A DNA stretch of 12,413 bases from Lachnospiraceae bacterium. Lineage in GTDB: Bacteria > Bacillota > Clostridia > Lachnospirales > Lachnospiraceae. Both the position numbers and the translations under genes were made by a program. The notes under the pieces are model-generated. The model saw only the letters and a list, made by a program, of their open reading frames with translations, ran no database searches and was not told the origin of the DNA. The stretch is from NCBI GenBank assembly GCA_003447895.1, contig DLYC01000226.1:1-12413 (forward strand). Direction: 5' to 3'. Shown piece after piece: positions 6,778 to 12,413 of this stretch. Each line of letters starts with the position of its first letter. The stretch's first letter is position 1.

Positions 6778-8307
6778 ATGAACAGAAATCTCAGGTTTAT
6801 ATTGAAGGTGCTGCTTGTCTTTATGGTGATCATCTGCATCCTGACCTTTGCGGAGTACCGCGCGGAGGGCTCCACGATCCGGAATATCTGGGACGCGGTC
6901 TGGTACAGCCTGATCACGCTCACGACGGTGGGATACGGCGACAAAGCGCCCGTTACGGTGCTCGGGCGGATCATGGGAATCGTGCTCGCCATGTGCAGTG
7001 TGGGCCTCTTATCGACGCTGGTGGGGCTTGTGATCCACCTGCTCCGAAGACAGCTCATGCCCATACTCGCGCTTCGCGGAAGCAGGGACCTCAAGTGGTA
7101 TGTGTTTAATGTCAGAAGCCGCGACGCGGAAGTCCTCGCGGAGAGGCTTTCCAAGGACGAAGAGTGCATGCTGGTCTTTCCCGGAGGAGACGACTCGGCA
7201 GACCACGATGTTCTGGACAACCGGGTGTACTACAACGCGGATGTGAGCCGGCTGTCAAAAATCCGAAAAACGCCGGACGGGATCACGACGATCCTGATGA
7301 AGGAGGACCCCTGGGAGAATTACAAGGAGGGACTGAGCGATGCAGCAGGCGGCCTCGAGTGCTACTGCATGGCGGATCTCATGGAAGACGGAATGCCTGA
7401 AAGCCTGCATCTGTTCGGCAAAGAGGAGTGCCTGGGACGCTGGTACTGGCAGAAGTTCCCGCTCTTAAGCTCTGAGAAATGCGTAGTGATCATAGGCTGC
7501 GGGCAGAGCGGCAGCGCGGTCCTGGAGAGAGCGCTTCTCACCAATGTCTTCGCGGCGGGACGTGTCACCGAATATCACGTATTCGAGGACAGCGCCGGAT
7601 TTGAACACCTTCACCCGGAACTTGTGCGGGCACTACGCCCGGGAACGCCGGAGGAGGACTCCCTCTTTTTCCATTCGGAGAGCTGGATGGAGGCGATCGC
7701 CTTACTCAGAAGAGCGGACCGCATTATCGTGACAGGGGACAGCGATTCGGAGAATCTGGATCTGTACGAAAAGCTGGTGACGTGGTTTGGTCTCCGGGAC
7801 CGGGTCAGCGTCAGGCTTGAAGAGAGAGTGGAGGGCGTGCCCTCGTTTGGGGAGAGCGAGAAGATCCTGACAAGAGAATATGTGATGAAGAACGCGCTGA
7901 ACAGGGAAGCCATGCTGATGCATGAGATCTACAGCCGCGGCTCCCGGAATCCGGTGCCCTTCGAGAAGCTCTCCTACTTCCTCAAGCAGTCCAATGTCTC
8001 GGCGGCCGATCATCTTCTTGTGAAGATCCGCTATCTTCTGGGCGATGAGACGATCACTGAGATCACGAAGGAGAACTGCCAAAAAGCGTATGAGGCCTAT
8101 ATGCGGACCAAGGAGGAGAAGGCGGACCTCTACCAGGAGATGGAGCACCGGCGCTGGATGCGGTTTCACCAGCTGCACAATTGGACCTATAATGCTAAAC
8201 GAAATAACGACAAGAGACAGCATCACCTGCTTCTCCCTTACGCGGAACTCGATCCCGCGGAGCAGAAAAAAGACGCCTATGCATGGGAAATGCTGGGGAG
8301 CCTGTGA
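6778..8307 (+). CDS. Two-TM K+ channel with RCK-like domains and C-terminal RyR-like domain
   Basis: Predicted ligand-gated potassium channel of the cytoplasmic membrane. The 509-residue product has TM1 at about 6-25, a pore helix (DAVWYSLITL), the canonical K+ filter TVGYGD at 50-55, and TM2 at about 61-87, matching Ion_trans_2. The cytoplasmic part has a degenerate first Rossmann-like domain (about 92-230) and a second with VVIIGCGQSG (GxGxxG at 240-245), resembling tandem RCK domains. The last about 60 residues resemble a RyR domain: E456-H-R-R-W460, NWTYNAKR, then HHLLLPYAELDPAEQKKDA. Start ATG 6778 has AGGGAG ending 7 bases upstream. It is cotranscribed with the paralogous filterless gene upstream. 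Channel identity is secure from the filter; RCK and RyR calls rest on motif and spacing; gating ligand is unknown (nucleotides or NAD(H) are guesses from the Rossmann motifs). Confidence 0.87.
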   Translation: MNRNLRFILKVLLVFMVIICILTFAEYRAEGSTIRNIWDAVWYSLITLTTVGYGDKAPVTVLGRIMGIVLAMCSVGLLSTLVGLVIHLLRRQLMPILALRGSRDLKWYVFNVRSRDAEVLAERLSKDEECMLVFPGGDDSADHDVLDNRVYYNADVSRLSKIRKTPDGITTILMKEDPWENYKEGLSDAAGGLECYCMADLMEDGMPESLHLFGKEECLGRWYWQKFPLLSSEKCVVIIGCGQSGSAVLERALLTNVFAAGRVTEYHVFEDSAGFEHLHPELVRALRPGTPEEDSLFFHSESWMEAIALLRRADRIIVTGDSDSENLDLYEKLVTWFGLRDRVSVRLEERVEGVPSFGESEKILTREYVMKNALNREAMLMHEIYSRGSRNPVPFEKLSYFLKQSNVSAADHLLVKIRYLLGDETITEITKENCQKAYEAYMRTKEEKADLYQEMEHRRWMRFHQLHNWTYNAKRNNDKRQHHLLLPYAELDPAEQKKDAYAWEMLGSL

Positions 8308-8339
8308 AATGAATATTTCATAGAAAGTTTGTAGAAAGT
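8305..8339 (+). repeat. Palindrome and 11-bp-spaced tandem repeat between channel and HPr-LDH genes
   Basis: TGAAAT (8305-8310) and ATTTCA (8315-8320) are inverted around GAAT, overlapping the channel stop codon. Directly after, TAGAAAGT occurs twice (8321-8328 and 8332-8339) with an 11-bp period, close to one helical turn. This places two copies on the same DNA face, 23 bases upstream of the -35 of the HPr-LDH promoter. It could be an activator site; no regulator is assigned. Confidence 0.4.
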
Positions 8340-8361
8340 GTCCATTCGGGCCAGTAAAAGA

Positions 8362-8390
8362 TTGCTTGATTTATGGTAAATATGTATAAT
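8362..8390 (+). promoter_or_regulatory. Sigma-A promoter of the HPr-LDH fusion
   Basis: TTGCTT (8362-8367), a 17-bp spacer and a perfect TATAAT (8385-8390). Transcription would start near 8397, giving a leader of about 55 bases. No clear cre (CcpA) or Rex palindrome overlaps it by eye. Confidence 0.75.
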
Positions 8391-8452
8391 GGCGATAGCA
8401 TATTATGTGAGAAACTGTCCATCAGCAATTTTTGTAAGAAGGGGAAAAACGT

Positions 8453-9751
8453 ATGAAATCATTACAGTATACCGTTAAGAATCCGCTGGGGATCCACGCG
8501 CGTCCCGCTGCGCTCCTTGCTCAGGCCTGCACCAATTTCAAGAGCGCGGTCATGATCGAGAGCAACGGGAATGTGGCGTCCGGCAATAATGTCCTCCAGA
8601 TTCTCGGCCTCCATGCGGCCAAGGGGTCTGTCCTGAACATTACGGCGGACGGTCCCGATGAGGAGGAGACGATCCGCAAGATCGAAGAGGTTCTGAGTGA
8701 GATCGCGCCCAAGGCCAAAAAGAGAGATGTCCTCAAGGTTGCGTTCTATGGGACCAAGGATTACGACCGTATCTTCTTCAGCGAACTCTCCAGAGACAAA
8801 GGTGAGGGCACATACAACGTAGACATCAAGTACTTTAACAGCCGCCTGACCATTGAGTCCGCGAACCTGGCCAAGGGCTACGATGCGGTCTGCATCTTCG
8901 TCAATGACGAGGCACCCCGCGAGGTCATTGAGATCCTGAACGAGTGCGGCGTCAAGCTGATCCTGCTCCGCTGCGCGGGCTTTAACAATGTCGACACCAA
9001 AGCCGCTTCTGAGTGCGGTATCACCGTTCTCCGCGTACCTGCCTATTCCCCCTATGCAGTCGCGGAACATGCCATGACAATCCTTCAGGCAGCAAACCGC
9101 CGCATCCACAAGTCCTACATCAAGGTCAAGGACAACAACTTCGCGCTGAGCGGACTTCTGGGACTGGACCTTCACAACAAGGTGGCTGGAATCATGGGAA
9201 CGGGCAGGATCGGACAGATCATGGCCAATATCTGCAGAGGATACGGCATGACGGTTCTGGGCTGGGACGCTTTCCCCAACAAGAGCCTTGAGGAGAAGGG
9301 GATCCTCAGATATGTGAGCAAAGAAGAGCTCCTTAAAAAGTCTGACCTCATCTCCCTGCACGCGCCCCTTGTCATGGGACCGAACGGCACCTATCACCTG
9401 ATCGACGATGAGGCGATCTCCATGATGAAGGACAACGTCATGCTCGTCAACACCTCCCGCGGACCTCTTGTGGATCCCGAGGCGCTGATCAGAGGGCTCA
9501 AGGCCAATAAGTTCCACTGCGTGGCGCTCGATGTTTACGAGGGTGAAGACCCCAACGTCTACAACGACAGATCCGACGAGATGATCGATACGGATATCGT
9601 GGCAAGACTGACCATGTTCCCGAACCTGATCCTGACCTCCCACCAGGCCTTCTTCACAAGAGAAGCGCTGCAGGCGATCGCGGCTGTCACGATGGAGAAT
9701 GCGAGAAACTTTAATGAAGGGCTTCCTTTCGGAATGTCGGAAGTGAAGTAA
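8453..9751 (+). CDS. HPr phosphocarrier domain fused to LdhA-type D-lactate dehydrogenase
   Basis: Predicted NADH-dependent pyruvate-to-D-lactate enzyme with an N-terminal PTS HPr domain. Residues 1-88 align without gaps to Bacillus HPr: GIHARPA places the PEP/EI-phosphorylated His at 15, but the HPrK site Ser46 is Asn46. After a short linker, residues about 97-432 form a complete LdhA-like D-2-hydroxyacid dehydrogenase. It has CIFVNDEAPREV, LRCAGFNNVD, VPAYSPYAVAEHA, the NAD motif GTGRIG at 249-254, Asp272 after the second strand (NAD preference), and catalytic Arg336 (NTSRGPLVD), Glu363 (DVYEGE) and His397 (TSHQAFFT). The dehydrogenase part is about the normal 330-residue length, so nothing was lost in the fusion. 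Start ATG 8453 has AAGGGG ending 8 bases upstream. Own promoter and terminator make it monocistronic; no EI or HPr kinase gene is adjacent. Domain identities are secure; PTS control of lactate formation is inference. Confidence 0.93.
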   Translation: MKSLQYTVKNPLGIHARPAALLAQACTNFKSAVMIESNGNVASGNNVLQILGLHAAKGSVLNITADGPDEEETIRKIEEVLSEIAPKAKKRDVLKVAFYGTKDYDRIFFSELSRDKGEGTYNVDIKYFNSRLTIESANLAKGYDAVCIFVNDEAPREVIEILNECGVKLILLRCAGFNNVDTKAASECGITVLRVPAYSPYAVAEHAMTILQAANRRIHKSYIKVKDNNFALSGLLGLDLHNKVAGIMGTGRIGQIMANICRGYGMTVLGWDAFPNKSLEEKGILRYVSKEELLKKSDLISLHAPLVMGPNGTYHLIDDEAISMMKDNVMLVNTSRGPLVDPEALIRGLKANKFHCVALDVYEGEDPNVYNDRSDEMIDTDIVARLTMFPNLILTSHQAFFTREALQAIAAVTMENARNFNEGLPFGMSEVK

Positions 9752-9770
9752 ATACATACGTTACGCAAAG

Positions 9771-9813
9771 AATGGGGGCATACCACCAATGTGGCTGCCC
9801 CCATTTCCATTTT
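9771..9813 (+). terminator. Terminator after the HPr-LDH fusion
   Basis: AATGGGGGCA (9771-9780) pairs with TGCCCCCATT (9796-9805). An inner CCAC/GTGG helix (9783-9786 with 9791-9794) extends the stem. TTTCCATTTT (9804-9813) forms the T-rich tail. The tail overlaps the -35 region of the next promoter. Confidence 0.85.
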
Positions 9814-9833
9814 CTGACCGATAATGCTATAAT
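9804..9833 (+). promoter_or_regulatory. Promoter of the ydcF-like / EEP operon
   Basis: TGCTATAAT (9825-9833) is a perfect -10 with an extended -10 TG. TTTCCA (9804-9809) is a 4/6 -35 at 18 bp. The leader to ATG 9870 is about 30 bases and holds GAAGGAG (9851-9857). Confidence 0.7.
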
Positions 9834-9869
9834 CGGCTTAACTGTATCAGGAAGGAGATCGGTTGATTC

Positions 9870-10919
9870 ATGGGTATTTACGGGAACAGTGTGGTCGAGT
9901 ACGCGGTCCCCTGTTTGGTCATATGGGCCGCGCTGGCGGCATCGATCGCGCTGGACAGAAGCAGATTCAGAAATTGTATTGTGCTGCTGATGGCAGCTGC
10001 TTCCACAGTGCCGTTTTTATGCGCGCTGACGGGAAGCTATTTCGGGCAGACGGCGAGAGTTTTCTCCGTGATCACCCTGATGGTGCTTCTGTGGGTGCCG
10101 GTCGTTCTGATCGCGAACGGCGTGATCATGTATCAGAGGGAGGGAAGGAGTCTTGCCAATATGCTCTCGCTCCTTCTGGGCATCGTTGTGGGCGCGGGAG
10201 AGATCTGCACTTTTATCTTTTATGTCATTCCGTACTATTGGAACGCGGAGGACGCGCAGCTCATTACGACGGCGATGAAGGTGCTTCTCTTTATCAGTCT
10301 GACGATCACGTACGGATCTCTGATCTTCGTGGCGTTTATGTGTTACACTGTGCTTCTTCAGGTGATTCCAAGCAGGCGGAATTTTGACTTTGTGATCATA
10401 CACGGGAGCGGGCTGATCCGCGGAAACAAAGTGTCGAAGCTTCTGTCGGACCGAATCGACAGAGCGATCGAGGTGTACAGAAAGGATCCCACGCCGCCGA
10501 TCGTGATCCCTTCGGGCGGAAAAGGCTCCGATGAGACGATTTCCGAGGCGGAGGCCATGGAGGGGTATCTGATCGAGCACGGAATCCCCAAGGAGCAGAT
10601 CATCAAGGAGGACGCGTCGACGACGACCCGGGAGAACCTCCTGTATTCCCGAATGATCATTGAGAAGCGCGGCGGCGGACACACCGCGCTGGTGACGAGC
10701 AATTACCATGTCTACAGGGCGCTCAGCATCTGCCGGGACCTGGACTTTGCGTGCACGGGAATCGGCGCGCACGTCGCGCCTTACTACTGGCCGAGCGCGC
10801 TGATCCGGGAGTTTGCCGCGATCATGAGCAAAAAGACGAATCTGCTGATCTTTGTCGCAGGATGGATCGTGTGCGTCATGCCTGTTCTGTACAGGATCAT
10901 GGGCATGGTCAGCCAGTGA
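9870..10919 (+). CDS. Membrane-bound YdcF/SanA-family (DUF218) protein
   Basis: Family members (SanA, ElyC, YdcF) are linked to cell-envelope integrity; their reaction is not settled. The 349-residue product has about five N-terminal membrane segments (near 9-28, 34-52, 63-86, 96-121, 132-163), the DUF218 domain at about 170-320, and a last membrane segment at about 322-344. The domain shows the family motifs in order: FVIIHGSGL (170s), IPSGGKGSDE, ISEAEAM, the nucleotide/acid-rich DASTTTRENL, and TSNYHVYRAL. The TM-rich N-terminus is typical of Gram-positive YdcF proteins. ATG 9870 is the first start after an in-frame stop at 9864, with GAAGGAG 12 bases upstream. It shares a transcript with the EEP gene that starts 46 bases after its stop, suggesting a common envelope-related role. 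Family call is strong; substrate is unknown. Confidence 0.88.
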   Translation: MGIYGNSVVEYAVPCLVIWAALAASIALDRSRFRNCIVLLMAAASTVPFLCALTGSYFGQTARVFSVITLMVLLWVPVVLIANGVIMYQREGRSLANMLSLLLGIVVGAGEICTFIFYVIPYYWNAEDAQLITTAMKVLLFISLTITYGSLIFVAFMCYTVLLQVIPSRRNFDFVIIHGSGLIRGNKVSKLLSDRIDRAIEVYRKDPTPPIVIPSGGKGSDETISEAEAMEGYLIEHGIPKEQIIKEDASTTTRENLLYSRMIIEKRGGGHTALVTSNYHVYRALSICRDLDFACTGIGAHVAPYYWPSALIREFAAIMSKKTNLLIFVAGWIVCVMPVLYRIMGMVSQ

Positions 10920-10965
10920 GGAGAGGATTCGCGAAGTGAGACTTTGTGCCTGACAGGGGGCTTTT

Positions 10966-12093
10966 ATGAGTGAGAAAGATACAATCAATCAGCGGGGAAA
11001 AAGCGGAACGAGGAAGCTGTGGAAAGTTCTCTACGCCATCCTCTCCGCGGACCTTCTAGTGCTCGCGTTCTTTGCGGGACTCGTGGACTATCTGACGCTG
11101 TCGGAGTATAAGCCGCAGGAGCGGGAGAGCATTGAGATCAGCCCGGTCTACCGCGACCCGATCGGCGAGGGGCAGAAGCTGAAGGTCCTGACCTGGAACT
11201 GCGGCTACGGCGCTCTGGGCGACAATGCAGACTTCTTCATGGACGGAGGAAAGGGCGTACAGACGGCGGACAAGGCGCAGGTTTTCAGCAATCTCCAGGG
11301 GATTATCGAGAGCGCCACGGCGCTGGAGCCGGATGTGATCTTCTTTCAGGAAGTGGACCGCAATTCCACAAGATCCCACCACATCGATGAAGTCATTATG
11401 CTCAGTAACGCCTACTCCACCGAAGAGGATCAGAACTATGCCAACGCGTTTGCCTATAACTTCAATGTGAGGTTTGTTCCCTACCCGCTCCCGCCGATCG
11501 GACAGGTGCAGAGCGGCCTTCTGACTTTGACCAACACCTCCGCGGAGTCCGCGGAGAGGATCCAGCTCCCGTGCCCCTTTAAGTGGCCGGTGCGGCTCGC
11601 CAATCTCAAGAGATGTCTTCTCCTGGAGCGCATCCCTCTCAAGAACAGCGACAAGTACCTTGTGCTGATAAACCTTCACCTGGAAGCCTACGACAGCGGC
11701 GAGGGCAAAATCGCGCAGACGAAGCTCTTAAAGGAGGTCCTCGACGAAGAAGCGGCAAAGGGAAACTATGTGATCGCAGGGGGAGACTTTAACCAGACTT
11801 TCAGCAATACAGACAGCAGTGCCTACCCCATACAGGACGGAATGTGGGCGCCCGGACGGGTTGACATCTCGGAAATCGGAAAGAGCTGGCAGTGCCTGAT
11901 GGACAGCCGCGTCCCTTCCTGCCGCTCCCTCGACAAGCCGTACAAGGACGCGGACCCGAACAACTTTCAGTACTATGTGATCGACGGCTTCATCGTATCT
12001 TCCAATGTGGAAGTGCGGTCCTGTGAGACCAAGGACATGGGTTTTGTCTGTACCGACCACAACCCGGTTCTTCTGGAGTGCGTTTTAAAGTAG
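10966..12093 (+). CDS. Membrane-anchored endonuclease/exonuclease/phosphatase (EEP) family hydrolase
   Basis: Metal-dependent phosphodiesterase fold shared by DNase I, AP endonucleases, sphingomyelinases and inositol phosphatases; the substrate here is not known. The 375-residue product has a basic N-terminus, one membrane segment at about 20-41, then the EEP domain to the end. The metal and catalytic motifs are present: TWNCG (Asn78), FFQEVD (Glu129), NLHLE (His238), GGDFN (Asp274, Asn276), VIDGF (Asp340) and CTDHNPV (Asp364, His365). The single anchor with few preceding residues places the domain outside the cell, favouring a lipid, polymer or extracellular nucleic acid substrate over genomic DNA. 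ATG 10966 has AGGGGG ending 5 bases upstream. It follows the YdcF-like gene by 46 bases with no terminator between, so the two are probably cotranscribed. Fold call is strong. Confidence 0.9.
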   Translation: MSEKDTINQRGKSGTRKLWKVLYAILSADLLVLAFFAGLVDYLTLSEYKPQERESIEISPVYRDPIGEGQKLKVLTWNCGYGALGDNADFFMDGGKGVQTADKAQVFSNLQGIIESATALEPDVIFFQEVDRNSTRSHHIDEVIMLSNAYSTEEDQNYANAFAYNFNVRFVPYPLPPIGQVQSGLLTLTNTSAESAERIQLPCPFKWPVRLANLKRCLLLERIPLKNSDKYLVLINLHLEAYDSGEGKIAQTKLLKEVLDEEAAKGNYVIAGGDFNQTFSNTDSSAYPIQDGMWAPGRVDISEIGKSWQCLMDSRVPSCRSLDKPYKDADPNNFQYYVIDGFIVSSNVEVRSCETKDMGFVCTDHNPVLLECVLK

Positions 12094-12159
12094 GACAAAC
12101 GACAACAGGAAATATAGAGAACGCAAAAAAACATTGTTTATGCGGGGGGAATCCTGCAT

Positions 12160-12165
12160 TATAAT
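12160..12165 (+). promoter_or_regulatory. Candidate -10 for galE
   Basis: A perfect TATAAT lies 48 bases ahead of the galE start. The best -35-like element, TTGTTT (12134-12139), is 20 bp away, longer than optimal, so strength is uncertain. No terminator hairpin is evident between the EEP gene and this site, so read-through from upstream is also possible. Confidence 0.45.
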
Positions 12166-12213
12166 GGAGTGAAAGACAATCAAAGAATCAATTCTCTGAA
12201 GGAGGAGGATGAC

Positions 12214-12413
12214 ATGGCAATACTGGTTACAGGAGGAACAGGTTTTATCGGAAGTCACACGGTTGTGGAACTTCTTCAGTCAGGTTATGAGGTCGTGATC
12301 GCGGACAATCTCTATAATTCCAAGGCAATGGTCGTGGACCGCATAGAGACGATCACAGGTAAGCGCCCTGCGTTTTATGAGCTGGATGTATGTGATAAGC
12401 CCGCGCTCGACGC
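12214..12413 (+). CDS. galE: UDP-glucose 4-epimerase, N-terminal part (cut by window end)
   Basis: Interconverts UDP-glucose and UDP-galactose in the cytoplasm, for galactose use and for polysaccharide precursors. Only the first 66 codons are in the window. They show the Rossmann NAD-binding motif GGTGFIGSH at residues 7-15, preceded by MAILVT, then HTVVELLQSGYEVVIADNL with the acidic residue and Asn that contact the NAD adenosine, the NSKAMVVDRIE helix, and the FYELDV strand. All match GalE closely. The start ATG 12214 has a very strong Shine-Dalgarno (GGAGGAGG, 12201-12208). The related epimerases of the extended SDR family are an alternative, but the DNLYNSK segment favours GalE. Confidence 0.9.
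   Translation, partial: MAILVTGGTGFIGSHTVVELLQSGYEVVIADNLYNSKAMVVDRIETITGKRPAFYELDVCDKPALD

Noticed and set aside
8305..8330. CodY box overlapping the channel stop (TTTC-ATA-GAAA)
   Set aside because: The TTTC and GAAA arms are 3 bases apart instead of the single base of the CodY consensus AATTTTCWGAAAATT, and flanking matches are poor.
8462..9757. 431-codon open frame on the - strand opposite the HPr-LDH gene
   Set aside because: Shadow of a GC-biased coding gene; the + frame carries all the HPr and dehydrogenase motifs and a good ribosome site.

Overview
The window looks like chromosomal DNA of an anaerobic, low-oxygen-metabolism Firmicute, most likely a Clostridia / Lachnospiraceae-type organism of moderate to high GC. 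The basis is strong AGGAGG-like ribosome sites, sigma-A style promoters (several with extended -10 elements), short intergenic gaps with GC-rich U-tailed terminators, a clostridial-type 2-isopropylmalate synthase, and a fermentative D-lactate dehydrogenase. The assignment is inferred from gene content, not from a marker gene. All genes lie on the + strand. I see no tRNA, rRNA, CRISPR array, insertion sequence or prophage gene.

Layout. Bases 1-110 hold the tail of an unseen upstream gene and its terminator. Bases 230-1663 encode a membrane-anchored L,D-transpeptidase. Bases 1858-2382 encode adenine phosphoribosyltransferase, closed by a strong terminator. An AT-rich regulatory stretch follows (about 2487-2600). 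Bases 2701-4695 encode a class II LeuA that carries a complete AraC-type DNA-binding domain at its C terminus, again closed by a terminator. Bases 4857-8307 hold a two-gene unit. Both products have N-terminal membrane segments, Rossmann/RCK-like domains and a C-terminal RyR-like domain, but only the second has a K+ selectivity filter (TVGYGD). Bases 8453-9751 encode an HPr (PTS phosphocarrier) domain fused to a full-length LdhA-type D-lactate dehydrogenase, with its own promoter and terminator. Bases 9870-12093 are a two-gene unit: a membrane YdcF/DUF218 protein and a membrane-anchored endonuclease/exonuclease/phosphatase-family protein. The window ends inside galE (12214 onward).

Three loci stand out. 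(1) LeuA-AraC joins a leucine-feedback-regulated enzyme to a DNA-binding module, and the promoter region holds an AraC-style direct repeat (12-mer, 23-bp period), which suggests a leucine-responsive, self-regulating 'trigger enzyme'. (2) The RyR-containing K+ channel pair looks like a ligand-gated heteromeric channel made of a pore subunit and a filterless partner. (3) HPr-LdhA keeps the phosphorylatable His15 but has Asn at the Ser46 position, which suggests a D-lactate dehydrogenase tied to PTS/PEP status and not to HPr kinase. Each contains familiar domains in an order I do not recognise as described; all functional statements about them are inference from domain architecture.
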